Positions 48,898 through 57,819 of a stretch of 64,000 nucleotides of DNA are shown here, piece after piece; within the stretch, counting starts at the first letter, position 1; every line of letters starts with the position of its first letter. Made by a program: the position numbers and the translations under genes. Under the pieces are notes generated by a model that searched no databases, was not told the origin of the DNA, and saw nothing but the letters and a program-made list of their open reading frames with translations. This stretch comes from Actinomycetes bacterium. GTDB taxonomy: Bacteria > Actinomycetota > Actinomycetes > Actinomycetales > Microbacteriaceae. The DNA lies in assembly GCA_023386365.1 (NCBI GenBank), contig JAEWJX010000069.1:1-64000 (forward strand). Direction: 5' to 3'.

Positions 48898-49229
48898 ACC
48901 GCTGCCACCGGTCCACGTCCGCCGGGGGCGGGGCTGCTGGGCGCGGGATCGGTGAGACCCTTCGCGAGGTCGCCGTCGATCTTCTCGAGCTCCTCGGCGA
49001 TCTGACGCACCTTGTCGTTCAGCCAGTCGATGTTCTCGCGGATGTCGGCGCGGTGCACCGACCAGTCGTGGCCGAAGTCGCGGATCTTGTCGGCGAGCCG
49101 CTCATCCCCGACCGCGGAGGCGAGAGCCTGCATGGTGTGCGAGTCGTCCCGCATGTTGTCCGATGCGGTCGTGAGGCGCTGGTGAAGCGCGTTCAGCTGG
49201 TCGTAGTCGACCTTCAGCTGGCTGGCCAT
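48894..49229 (-). CDS. Esx-like small helical protein
   Basis: A 111-aa protein with two predicted helices: KVDYDQLNALHQRLTTASDN to about residue 45, and IRENIDWLNDKVRQIAEELE up to about 90. A Pro/Gly-rich tail follows. The helical hairpin and length fit the WXG100/Esx superfamily. No WXG is present in the turn, where GHDWSVHR is the nearest match. It is the first gene of the six-gene operon. A hairpin (49268-49295) separates it from the canonical WXG100 gene upstream, so it may be expressed at a lower level. Confidence 0.75.
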   Translation of the reverse strand: MASQLKVDYDQLNALHQRLTTASDNMRDDSHTMQALASAVGDERLADKIRDFGHDWSVHRADIRENIDWLNDKVRQIAEELEKIDGDLAKGLTDPAPSSPAPGGRGPVAAV

Positions 49230-49267
49230 CCGCTGATCCTTCCCGGGTGGGGGGGGTGTTTAGTGGG

Positions 49268-49295
49268 CCGGCCGGCCCCCGAGGGGGCCGGCCGG
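49268..49295 (-). terminator. Strong hairpin between WXG100 gene and the Esx operon
   Basis: CCGGCCGGCCCCC (49268-49280) and GGGGGCCGGCCGG (49283-49295) pair perfectly over 13 bp, 8 nt past the WXG100 stop. No U-run follows, so it may act as a partial terminator or as a 3' stabiliser, making the WXG100 message more abundant than the genes behind it. Confidence 0.65.
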
Positions 49296-49303
49296 TGGTC
49301 GCG

Positions 49304-49600
49304 TCAGCCGCGGATGGCGTTGGCGAGGCCCTCGTCGGTCTGCTGCAGCGCGTCGGCGGCCGACACGAGGAAGTTGGCCAGACCGTCGAGGCCGTCGACC
49401 GCCTGCGAGGTGCCGGTGCGGAACTGCTCGAACGAGTCGCGGTACGCGGCGGAGGACTGCTCAGCCTGGAAGCCGCTCGCGGTGAGGCTCTGCACGAGGT
49501 TCGACAGCTCGGCGAGCTTCTGCTGCAGCTCGTCCTTGCCGGCCTGGAGGCGGCGGGCGGCGTCGCGAAGCTCGTCGTAGGTGACGTTGAGGTTGGCCAT
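49304..49600 (-). CDS. WXG100 family type VII secretion target
   Basis: A 98-aa helical-hairpin protein of exactly WXG100 length. Helix 1 (YDELRDAARRLQAGKDELQQ) and helix 2 (YRDSFEQFRTGTSQAVDGLD) flank the turn TASGFQAEQS. The Trp of the WXG motif is replaced: the turn reads A-S-G-F at residues 41-44. WXG100 proteins are secreted as dimers by FtsK/SpoIIIE-type EccC/EssC ATPases, and the gene for such an ATPase is 103 bp upstream. The gene has its own promoter, a strong AGAAGGAG SD and a hairpin on each side, all pointing to high monocistronic expression. Confidence 0.87.
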   Translation of the reverse strand: MANLNVTYDELRDAARRLQAGKDELQQKLAELSNLVQSLTASGFQAEQSSAAYRDSFEQFRTGTSQAVDGLDGLANFLVSAADALQQTDEGLANAIRG

Positions 49601-49646
49601 GATGCTCCTTCTGGTTTCCCGCGAGGCGCGGGGGCTGGTGTCTTCG

Positions 49647-49675
49647 ACTGTATTGAGTTGTTGAGGAAGGGTCGA
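49647..49675 (-). promoter_or_regulatory. Probable promoter of the WXG100 gene
   Basis: On the minus strand TCGACC (-35, plus coordinates 49670-49675) and TACAGT (-10, 49647-49652) are 17 bp apart. The transcript would carry a leader of about 40 nt with a perfect CCCGCG/CGCGGG hairpin just before the AGAAGGAG Shine-Dalgarno. Confidence 0.55.
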
Positions 49676-49692
49676 TGGGGATGACTCCCCAT
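49675..49692 (-). terminator. Hairpin after the EssC-like gene
   Basis: ATGGGGA (49675-49681) and TCCCCAT (49686-49692) form a perfect 7-bp stem with a TGAC loop, 11 nt past the stop of the EssC-like gene. It is a likely terminator of the long operon. The -35 of the WXG100 promoter abuts it. Confidence 0.5.
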
Positions 49693-49703
49693 GGCGGTCC
49701 GTG

Positions 49704-52700
49704 CTATTCGACCGGCGGCGCCAGGGGCAGCTGCACCCGCACGGCCTTGCCGCGCGCGACGAAGAATCCGCGACCAGGCGGGAAGTCGGCGCGCGACACC
49801 CGCGGCAGCGAGGTCTTGAGGATCGTGTCGCCCTCGAGCGACTCCGGCTGCAGCAGGAAGCCGGTGCGGGCCGCCTTCACCTCCTGCAGGAGCGGCCACG
49901 ACGACCCCCAGCCGCCGCTCTCGTTCTCGGCGATGAGGAGGTGGTCGCTGCGCTTGATCGCCTTGATCATCTCGACCATCGCCGAGTCGGCCGACGTCGA
50001 CAGGAAGTCGCCGATCTGCTCGATGACCACGATGATCCGCTCCCCCGATCCGCCCTCGGCGACGGTGGCCGCGATCTCCTTCGCGAGCGGGCCCGCGTCT
50101 TCGACGGCGACCGCCTTCGCCTCCCAGCCCGGCTGCTGCCCGATGACCGAGCGGGGCGAGCCGAAGTAGTACTTGGTGACCTTCGGCACGGCACGCTCGA
50201 CCGACGCGATCAGCCAGCGCAGTGCGTTGGTGCGTCCGGATGCGGGCGGGCCTGCCAGCACGATCGCACCCGACGGCTCGAACGGAATCGGCGCGAGGGT
50301 GTCGTCGGAGACGCCCAGCACCGGCAGCCCCTCGATCTGGTCGGGCAGCGAGGCGGCCGGGATCTCGGCGGCGAGCGTGCCCACCTCGCGCGCGGGGGCG
50401 CGGCCGGTGCGCGACATGGCCTCGGCGAGCGACGCCATCCATTTGGCCTGGTCGGCGACGTTCGCCGCTCCTCCCACGATCGCGAGCTGCGCCTCCGCAC
50501 CCTCGATCACGGCTCGGCCGGGGGGCGAGGTCGACGAGAGGATATCGGCGGGCGCGTCGAGCAGCATGTAGCCGCCCTCGTCGGCGAGACGCAGCGCCAC
50601 CTTGCGCTGGAAGGTGGATGCGATGCCCGTCGGCACACTGCCCGGCCGGTCGGCGGTGATCGCCACATGCATGCCCAGCCCTCGACCCTCACCGAGGATC
50701 TGCTGGAACACGGCATACCAGGGGGCGCGGGTGGCGCCGATCTCGAAGTCGTTCTTGAAGCCGGGGAAGTTGTCGACCAGCAGCAGGATGCGGCGCTCGT
50801 CGGGTGCGTTCGCGATGCGGCGGTAGTCGACGATCGACCCCGCGTCCACGGCCGTGTACGCGGCGCTGCGACGCTCGAGTTCGTCGCGCAGCATCCGCAG
50901 CAACCGCACCACCCGCTCGGGGTCGTCGCCGGAGACCACGGAACCGACGTGCGGCAGCGCCTCCAGCATCCGGAGTCCGCCGGTACCGAAGTCGAGCCCG
51001 TAGACGTCGACGGGGCCGCCGCGCGGCGTGATGCCGGCCGCGGCGGCGAGCGAACGGAGCGCGACCGTCTTGCCGGCGCCACCGGCGCCGTAGTAGGCGA
51101 TGTTGCCGTCGACATCGGGCCGGAACACGACCTCCTGCTGACGCTGCAGCTGCGGCAGGTCGGCGACGCCGAGCACCAGCTCCTCGTCGGTGCGCTGGTG
51201 AAGGCGGGTCAGGTCGAAGACCGGTGCCAGCTCGTCCAGCCACGGGCGACGGGGGGCCGGGATGCGTGCCTCCTGCGCGGCCGCCACCAGGTTGGCGACG
51301 AGTCGCGCCTGGTCGGTGGGGCCGGGGTCGGCCTGCGTCTCGGCAGCCGCCACCTCGTCCTTGCCGGGCAGCTCCCACAGGTGCTCGGCGCCGAACCGCA
51401 GCTCGGCCACCTCGACGCTGGGCGCGGGCGGGGTGTCGCTCGTCCACCCGCCGGCGTAGGCGGACTGGAACGGCGTGAGGCGTCCCGGGCCGGTCTTCGC
51501 GATACCGCGGCCCGGGATCGACGGGTCGAAGGTGCCGGCGATCTTGTCGCCCACCACATCCATCGAGTCGGACTCGTCGGCCATGCGCAGCGCGATGCGC
51601 AGGTTCGTGTTCGCGCGCAGGTTGTCCTTGATGACACCGGCCGGACGCTGCGTCGCCATGATGAGGTGGATGCCGAGGGAGCGTCCACGCTGTGCGATGT
51701 CGACGACACCGTCGACGAACTCGGGAACCTCGCCCGCGAGGGCCGCGAACTCGTCGATGACGAGCACCAGCGCGGGGGGCGCATCCGGGTCGCCCCGCTT
51801 CTCGAGGTCGAGCAGGTCCTTCGCCTTCTTGCGGTTGAAGAGGTGCTCGCGGTGGTGCAGCTCGGCGCGCAGCGACGTGAGGGCGCGACGCACCAGGTGC
51901 GGGCTCAGGTCGGTCACGAGCCCCACGCAGTGCGGCAGGTTGACGCAGTCGGCGAACGCCGACCCGCCCTTGTAGTCGACGAAGAGGAAGGTGACGCGGT
52001 CGGGGCTGTACTCGGCCGCCATACCGAGCACCCACGCCTGCAGGAACTCGGACTTGCCGGATCCGGTGGTGCCGCCCACGAGCGCGTGCGGCCCCTGGGT
52101 GCGCAGGTCGAGGTGCATGGCGTCGGCACCGGCCGACCCGACGATCGCGCGCAGCTTGCCCGCGCGGCGCCGCACCAGCGGGCCGCCCGAGCGGTCGTGG
52201 ATGGAGTCGTTCTCCTGCCAGCGGCCGACCGCGGCCGACGGCGCGGTGGCGAGGGTGGGCCCGACGAGCGACAGCATCATGATCGAACGCGGAAGGTCGC
52301 TCGAATCGGCGACCAGCGCGCCCGCGTCGCTCACCGGAGCCAGACGCTTCGCGAACCAGAGCGCCTGGTCGAGCGTCACCGGCTCGGTCACCACGTCGGC
52401 GATGTCGTCGCCGAGACGCACCAGGCCGACGCGCGCGCGGCGCTCCTCCTCGACGAGCACATAGGTGCGGGCCACGGCGGGGAGCCGCGCCTGCGAATCG
52501 GCCACCCAGATCGGGTAGACGCCGGCGTCGGCGGCACGCTCGGCCACCTGCACGAGGCGGGCGCGGTCGACGGGCGCGTCGTCCGAGATGAGCAGCACGA
52601 TCGCCGGGACGGCGGCCGGAGGGGGGCTCGCCACATCCGCCCCGTCGCCGACGGAGGCGCCCGCGACGAGCGCCGACTGGTCGAGCAGCTTCGCCCCGCG

Positions 52701-54203
52701 CAGCTCCTGCGACGCGGTGCGGGTGGTGATGAGCTCCTCGATCGCCGACAGGAGCGCCCCGCCGGTGGCCTGGCTGTTGGCGAGGTGCGGCACCTCGAGC
52801 GGGCTGTGCGGGGATGCCGTGTGCGGCAGCCACTTGAGCCACTCGAACTCGTTCGTCCACGTGCTCGACACGATCGCCGACACGACGAGCTCCGCCGGCG
52901 AGTGGAGCCCCGCGAGCTGCACGAGCACGCCGCGCGCGGCATCCGCGGCCAGCTTCTGCGGACCCGCGACGCCCAGGGCACCCGAGAAGTAGAGGTTCTC
53001 GGTGACGGGCACCTCGGCGATGTCGCGGAAGTCGTCGCGCGTCTTCTCCACGCGCGCCACGAACTCGGGCAGGCCTGTGTCTTGGTTGGTGATCGAGACG
53101 GAGTTGCGCGACTCCATCGTGCCGAGGCCCAGGTTGAGCGACAGGAACTGCCAGTGCTCGGGGCGCCGCGTCCACAGCAGCGGGCCCAGGTCGATCGCCT
53201 GCTGGTACACCTCCGCCGTCGACGGACTCTCGGCGCGGCGCACGCGACGCTCGACATCCACCTCGGCCGTGAGCTTCTGCTCCAGGTCGGCGGCGCGGGC
53301 GTCGAACCGTTCGATGTCGAGCTTCTGCTTGCGCTTGCGCTGGGCGCGTGTCGACCACCAGGTGCCGAGCATCAGCACGGGAGCGGCGAGCGCGAAGACG
53401 AGCATCATCGGCCCTCGCTGAGGGAACGCGACGACCAGCACCACCCCGATCACGAGCGGCGCGGCGAGCGCCACCCACGGGAACGGCTGCGTCTCCTGCT
53501 TGGTCGGCGGCGCCGGAGCGACGAACTCGGTGCCCGGGTAGCGGGTCTCGACGCGCGGCGAGCGGTTGAAGGCGATCGGGCCCGGAGGCGGGCCGTCCTG
53601 GGCGACCGCGGGGGCGGAGATCACGGCGCGCAGCACCGTGTCGCCCAGCCGCACCGACTCGCCGTCCTCCAGGTCGATGCGCGAGACCAACCCGCCGTCG
53701 ACCTCCAGACCGTTCGCCGAGTTCAGGTCGACCAGGCGGATCGCGTGGCTGAAGACGTCGACGCGGGCGTGACGCTTGGAAACGAGGGGGTCGGTGAGCG
53801 CCAGGTCCGCCACCGACGCGTCGCGCCCCACGAACACGGTGCCGGGCGCCACCGGGAACTCGGTGCCCGCATCCGGACCCTCGACGACCACGAGCTTCGC
53901 GGCCGGCGCCGACTGAACCGCGGGGGCAGCCGAGCCTTCGGGCACGATCGCGATCGACGCACCCGAGCCGATCGCCGCCTCCGAAATGGCGAAGTCCGCG
54001 TCGAGCACGCGGGCGGTCTGTGCACCCGCGTCGGTGACGCTCAGGGTGACGGGTGCACCGGATGCGGAGCCGAGCTTCGCGAGGTACGGGTCGCGCGCGC
54101 GGATGCCCGCCGCGACGTCGGACACCGTCGCACCGGCATCCGCCGTGACGACGACGTCGGCGTCGGGGCCCGCGGTGCGCTGCAGGGTGAGCTTGAGTTT
54201 CAG
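49704..54203 (-). CDS. EssC/EccC-like type VII secretion ATPase (FHA, two TM, three FtsK/SpoIIIE domains), CTG start
   Basis: A 1499-aa motor of a WXG100 secretion system. Residues 1-95 are beta-rich (ubiquitin-like or degenerate FHA). Residues 104-193 are an FHA domain (VFVGRDASVADLAL, VSKRHARV, DLNSANGLEVDG). Two TM helices span about 242-283. Three FtsK/SpoIIIE ATPase domains follow: D1 Walker A GGTTGSGKS near 715 with VLVIDEFAAL, D2 GAGGAGKT near 1040 with LLLVDNFPG, and degenerate D3 GPPASGRT near 1320. The layout recalls Firmicutes EssC. The start is CTG at 54201-54203, overlapping the upstream TGA (CTGA) 6 nt after an AAGGAG SD. No ATG, GTG or TTG lies nearby in frame. Confidence 0.85.
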   Translation of the reverse strand: MKLKLTLQRTAGPDADVVVTADAGATVSDVAAGIRARDPYLAKLGSASGAPVTLSVTDAGAQTARVLDADFAISEAAIGSGASIAIVPEGSAAPAVQSAPAAKLVVVEGPDAGTEFPVAPGTVFVGRDASVADLALTDPLVSKRHARVDVFSHAIRLVDLNSANGLEVDGGLVSRIDLEDGESVRLGDTVLRAVISAPAVAQDGPPPGPIAFNRSPRVETRYPGTEFVAPAPPTKQETQPFPWVALAAPLVIGVVLVVAFPQRGPMMLVFALAAPVLMLGTWWSTRAQRKRKQKLDIERFDARAADLEQKLTAEVDVERRVRRAESPSTAEVYQQAIDLGPLLWTRRPEHWQFLSLNLGLGTMESRNSVSITNQDTGLPEFVARVEKTRDDFRDIAEVPVTENLYFSGALGVAGPQKLAADAARGVLVQLAGLHSPAELVVSAIVSSTWTNEFEWLKWLPHTASPHSPLEVPHLANSQATGGALLSAIEELITTRTASQELRGAKLLDQSALVAGASVGDGADVASPPPAAVPAIVLLISDDAPVDRARLVQVAERAADAGVYPIWVADSQARLPAVARTYVLVEEERRARVGLVRLGDDIADVVTEPVTLDQALWFAKRLAPVSDAGALVADSSDLPRSIMMLSLVGPTLATAPSAAVGRWQENDSIHDRSGGPLVRRRAGKLRAIVGSAGADAMHLDLRTQGPHALVGGTTGSGKSEFLQAWVLGMAAEYSPDRVTFLFVDYKGGSAFADCVNLPHCVGLVTDLSPHLVRRALTSLRAELHHREHLFNRKKAKDLLDLEKRGDPDAPPALVLVIDEFAALAGEVPEFVDGVVDIAQRGRSLGIHLIMATQRPAGVIKDNLRANTNLRIALRMADESDSMDVVGDKIAGTFDPSIPGRGIAKTGPGRLTPFQSAYAGGWTSDTPPAPSVEVAELRFGAEHLWELPGKDEVAAAETQADPGPTDQARLVANLVAAAQEARIPAPRRPWLDELAPVFDLTRLHQRTDEELVLGVADLPQLQRQQEVVFRPDVDGNIAYYGAGGAGKTVALRSLAAAAGITPRGGPVDVYGLDFGTGGLRMLEALPHVGSVVSGDDPERVVRLLRMLRDELERRSAAYTAVDAGSIVDYRRIANAPDERRILLLVDNFPGFKNDFEIGATRAPWYAVFQQILGEGRGLGMHVAITADRPGSVPTGIASTFQRKVALRLADEGGYMLLDAPADILSSTSPPGRAVIEGAEAQLAIVGGAANVADQAKWMASLAEAMSRTGRAPAREVGTLAAEIPAASLPDQIEGLPVLGVSDDTLAPIPFEPSGAIVLAGPPASGRTNALRWLIASVERAVPKVTKYYFGSPRSVIGQQPGWEAKAVAVEDAGPLAKEIAATVAEGGSGERIIVVIEQIGDFLSTSADSAMVEMIKAIKRSDHLLIAENESGGWGSSWPLLQEVKAARTGFLLQPESLEGDTILKTSLPRVSRADFPPGRGFFVARGKAVRVQLPLAPPVE

Positions 54204-56533
54204 CGGTCGCTCCTTCGGGAGGCGGAACGGGTGGTGGTGAGTCGTGCCGCGAGGTCGCGTGCCGAACGCACGCGGTAGCGGCTGAGGAGGCGGGTGCGTG
54301 GAGTGGCGGAGGCGCGGGCCGTGTCGACCGCGCCGAGCGCGGCCGTCCACACCTCGTCGGTCTCGGTCTTCTCCGGGTCGCGGCCCGAGAACACCAGCTC
54401 GTCGGTGTCGGCGGCCAGTACGCGCAGCCGCGGAGGCGCCTGCTGCTCGGTGGCCGGGAACTGGGACTCCAGGCGCGTGGCCGCCATCGACCGGGTGACC
54501 TTCGGCGGCACGTCGTAGCCGAGCTCCGAGTACCGGTCGACGAGCTCCTCCCACGCGCCGGCCGCCTGGTCGGCGGCGTCACCGGTGCGGCGCTTGCGCA
54601 TCCGGCGGGCCTTCAGCGCACCGATGATGAGCATCGGCAGGAACACCACGGCCGCCAGCGACAGCAGCGCGATACCCACCGCGTAGGCCCACCCGGGGAT
54701 CACGAACCCGCGCTCGTCATCCTCTTCGTCCTGCTCCTCGAGCTCGACCGGGGTCAGCAGGTCTTCGGGCTCCTTGTCGGAGCGCGGAGGCTGCCGCACC
54801 TGCGGCTGCGGCTCGCTCTGCGGCTTCGGCACCTGATCCTGGGGAATGTCGGTCTCATCCGGCGTGGGGTCGAACGGCACCCATCCGACCCCGTCAAAGG
54901 CCACCTCCACCCAGGCGGTGACGTCGTCGCCGGTCACGGCGACCGAGCCGCCACCCTCCGGCACCTCGGGCGCGAAGCCCATGACCACGCGCGCCGGGTA
55001 GTTGAGGCTGCGCGCCATCAGTGCGAAGACGGCCGCGTACTGCTCCTCGTCGCCGATCATCTGCGGACGCTCCAGCAGTTCGCTGAGGCGGTCGGCACCG
55101 TGACCGGCGCGCGAGGGCACCGAATCGGATGCGCGACCGTGGCTGAGGAAGCCCTGCGTCGTCAACTGCAGGCGGATGGCCTCCAGCTGTTCGGCGGGCG
55201 ACGTGGCGGTGCCCGCCCACTCCTGCGCCTTCGAGGTGACGATGTCGGGAACCCCGGTCACCGGCGGCAACTCGACGGCCGCGACGGGCACGTCGGCGAG
55301 CTGCTCGATGCTGACCGTCTCCTGCGTGACGGAGTCCAGACGGTAGGAGTCGCCGGCGCGAAGGCCGGTCGTGAGCACCATGCTGCCCGTCGAGGCGTTG
55401 TAGCGCAGGTCGTCGGAACGGTTCTCCGATTCGCCGCCCGTGAGCTGGAAGTCGGTCGCGTAGCCGACACCCGGCACCCACACGTCGTCGTATCCGGTGA
55501 TCGTCACCTCGACCGGCCCGTGCGCTTCAGGGCTCACGAGCGGCGTCGACGGGAGGCTGCGACCCACCAGTTCGTATGACCCGGAACCGCCCGCGCTCGC
55601 GGCCGCACCCGTCACATTCCAGAGCTTGCCGGTGTACGAGTCGAGCGTCGCCATGCGGATGCGGTCACCCGGTTGCAGGCCGGTGGCCGTGAACTGCTCG
55701 TCGTCGGTCACCTGCTTCGTGAAGTGGCGGAAACCGGCGAGCGGGCTCGGGTAGTCGAGCGGGTCGAACGGCGGCTCGATCTCGTCGCGCAGCACGAAGC
55801 GCTGATCCTTCGCGGGCGCGAACCAGAACCCGGCGGCCCCTCCCGCGATCACGGCCACCAGCACGACGGCGATCGTGCCGACGATCTTGCGCTTCAGGAG
55901 GGACCGGTCGGTCGACGCGGCCACACCCCCGACCGGTGTGCGCCATCCGAGCCAGAGCAGAACCAGCAGCGCGAACGCGACGCCGCGGATACCGGCCTGG
56001 TAGGCCTCGTCGGTGCCGAGCAGGATGCCGGCCAGGTAGAGCACGAACGCGGGGACGAGCGCCACCCCGAACCGCCAGGCGGTGCGCGGCCTGCGGGCGA
56101 GCCACCGGGTCGCGAGCAGCGTCGACACGAGCGCGACCACCCAGCTGGCGGCGTAGGGCACGACCGCGATGTAGGCAGGCGCCCCCACCGGCGTGGAGAG
56201 CGTCAGCAGGTCCGCCCAGCCGAACACGGTGCCGATGGCGAGGCTCGAGAGCGACTGCAGTGTGGGGACGACGAAGAAGACCGTCTGGCTCGGCACGGCG
56301 ACGGCCGACCCGACCAGGAAGTAGCCGACCACCGCGACGGCCAGCGTCATGAGGCCCCCGAACCGCAGCGCGGAGGTGAGGATGCCGGTGACGGCGCCCA
56401 GCACGAGACCGCCGACGCCCGCGGCAAGGAAGCTGTACCCGCCGTACGACGGGGTGAAGCCGAGCACGCCCAGCGTGGCGAGGGCGAGCAGCACGGTGAT
56501 GTCGAGCCAGGTGCGCCCGTTCGGCCAGCTCAC
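54200..56533 (-). CDS. Transglutaminase-fold membrane protein (TgpA family), copy 2, catalytic Cys and His lost
   Basis: A 777-aa protein with six or more N-terminal TM helices (DITVLLALATLGVLGF to GVAFALLVLLWLGW), an extracytoplasmic domain and a TM near residue 610 before a cytosolic tail. It aligns in order with copy 1 at 13193-15451. The nucleophile segment reads GDEEQYAAVFALMAR (Glu496 where copy 1 has Cys487) and the His segment reads DDVTAWVEVAFDG (Thr539 where copy 1 has His533); the Asp in FDGVGW remains. It is therefore expected to be a pseudoenzyme that binds but does not cleave or cross-link. It overlaps the EssC-like gene and the DUF58 gene by 4 bp each. Confidence 0.86.
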   Translation of the reverse strand: MSWPNGRTWLDITVLLALATLGVLGFTPSYGGYSFLAAGVGGLVLGAVTGILTSALRFGGLMTLAVAVVGYFLVGSAVAVPSQTVFFVVPTLQSLSSLAIGTVFGWADLLTLSTPVGAPAYIAVVPYAASWVVALVSTLLATRWLARRPRTAWRFGVALVPAFVLYLAGILLGTDEAYQAGIRGVAFALLVLLWLGWRTPVGGVAASTDRSLLKRKIVGTIAVVLVAVIAGGAAGFWFAPAKDQRFVLRDEIEPPFDPLDYPSPLAGFRHFTKQVTDDEQFTATGLQPGDRIRMATLDSYTGKLWNVTGAAASAGGSGSYELVGRSLPSTPLVSPEAHGPVEVTITGYDDVWVPGVGYATDFQLTGGESENRSDDLRYNASTGSMVLTTGLRAGDSYRLDSVTQETVSIEQLADVPVAAVELPPVTGVPDIVTSKAQEWAGTATSPAEQLEAIRLQLTTQGFLSHGRASDSVPSRAGHGADRLSELLERPQMIGDEEQYAAVFALMARSLNYPARVVMGFAPEVPEGGGSVAVTGDDVTAWVEVAFDGVGWVPFDPTPDETDIPQDQVPKPQSEPQPQVRQPPRSDKEPEDLLTPVELEEQDEEDDERGFVIPGWAYAVGIALLSLAAVVFLPMLIIGALKARRMRKRRTGDAADQAAGAWEELVDRYSELGYDVPPKVTRSMAATRLESQFPATEQQAPPRLRVLAADTDELVFSGRDPEKTETDEVWTAALGAVDTARASATPRTRLLSRYRVRSARDLAARLTTTRSASRRSDR

Positions 56534-57816
56534 GAGCTCAGCCCCCGGAACAGGCCCGGCAGGTCTTCCAGGCGGCCGAGGGTCACCATCTGCACTCCGC
56601 CGACGGAGCCGAGACGCGCCTGCGCCCCCAGCTCGACGGTGACTGCGAGGTGCGAGGTGTCGGCCCCGAACAGGGTCTGAACCGTGCGGATGTCACCGGG
56701 ACCCAGCTTCGAGCCGCCGACCGTCACCACCACGCTCGGCGACGGGAGGCGGCGGGTGCGCTCGCGCACCAGCTCGCGCAGGCTCCCGAATCCGCCGCTC
56801 TCGCCGTAGACGAGGCGGCACGAGGAGTCGAGCATCGACGTGACGGTGCGGGTGCGCCAGGCGCCGGCGTCGCTCACCACGTCGAGCTGGGTGCCGTCGC
56901 GGATGATCTGCGCCGCGATGGAGGCCCCGGCCGAGACGGCCAGCTCGAACTCCTCCTCATCCGCGTAGTAGCGGGCGCTCGTAGGCACGACGACGATGAT
57001 CTGCGACCGGCGGGTCTCCTGGAACTGCCGCACCATGAGCTGCCCGATGCGCGCCGACGTGCGCCAGTGCACGTACCGGCGGTCGTCCCCCGGTACGTAG
57101 GGGCGCAGCGCGTGGAAGGCGAGGTCGTTGTTGGTGATCTTCGACGAGACCTGACCCTCCAGGTCGCGCACGAGACCGGCCGCCGACGAGGCGAGGCGGA
57201 CGGTGCGCGGATGCACGAACAGGTCGACCGGGTCGGCCCACTTCACCGCGCGGCGCAGCAGTCCCAGCTGGTCGCCGCGGATCGACTCCGCCGGTCCCGC
57301 CACGATCACCGCGCGACGGTTCGTCGGCACCTGGAAGAGCTCCTCCTGCTCCTGCTTCGGGGTCATCGCGGGGAGCTGGAACTCGGCCACGCCCCGCCCG
57401 ACCGGCAACTCCATCCGGGTCGGCGGCAGGCCGCGGGCCCCCGTGTTGGTGACCACCATGCGCCCCATCGCGCGATCGCCGACCACCACTCGCCGCGGGT
57501 TCAGCTCGATGAGCACCCCATAGCTCGAACGACCCACCAGGAAGAGCACCGCCACGACCAACGCCGCCAGCAGCACCCACCCGAGGAAGGCGAACTCCTG
57601 CCAGCCGAACGCGGCGCTCAGCACGAGAGCCAGCACACCGAGTGCCAGCGCGATCCACCCCGCCGGCGTCACCACCCGGGCCACCGGCCCGACGACCCGC
57701 CACACCGCACGGCCCACGGGGGCCAGCACGTTGGCGGCCGCCGTCGCCAGACGGCGCGCGCGGTCACGCGCGGGCCGCAACAGGGCGGCCGCGTCGTGGA
57801 GTCGGGCGGTGGTCAC
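56530..57816 (-). CDS. DUF58 domain-containing membrane protein, copy 2
   Basis: A 428-aa protein with two TM helices (about 50-92, GWIALALGVLALVLSA and GWVLLAALVVAVLFLVG), a beta-rich region and the DUF58 motif ALRPYVPGDDRRYVHWRTSA. It has the same length as copy 1 but a longer basic N-terminus. It is preceded by moxR copy 2 (3-bp gap) and coupled by 4 bp to the pseudo-transglutaminase gene. It probably works with MoxR at the membrane next to the secretion ATPase. Confidence 0.88.
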   Translation of the reverse strand: MTTARLHDAAALLRPARDRARRLATAAANVLAPVGRAVWRVVGPVARVVTPAGWIALALGVLALVLSAAFGWQEFAFLGWVLLAALVVAVLFLVGRSSYGVLIELNPRRVVVGDRAMGRMVVTNTGARGLPPTRMELPVGRGVAEFQLPAMTPKQEQEELFQVPTNRRAVIVAGPAESIRGDQLGLLRRAVKWADPVDLFVHPRTVRLASSAAGLVRDLEGQVSSKITNNDLAFHALRPYVPGDDRRYVHWRTSARIGQLMVRQFQETRRSQIIVVVPTSARYYADEEEFELAVSAGASIAAQIIRDGTQLDVVSDAGAWRTRTVTSMLDSSCRLVYGESGGFGSLRELVRERTRRLPSPSVVVTVGGSKLGPGDIRTVQTLFGADTSHLAVTVELGAQARLGSVGGVQMVTLGRLEDLPGLFRGLSS

Positions 57817-57819
57817 GGG

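Noticed and set aside
49701..54278. Very long plus-strand ORF (over 1500 codons) opposite the secretion ATPase
   Set aside because: It is antisense to a gene with clear FHA and three FtsK domains; its translation is Arg/His/Gly/Val-rich with no recognisable fold, as expected for antisense frames in high-GC coding DNA.
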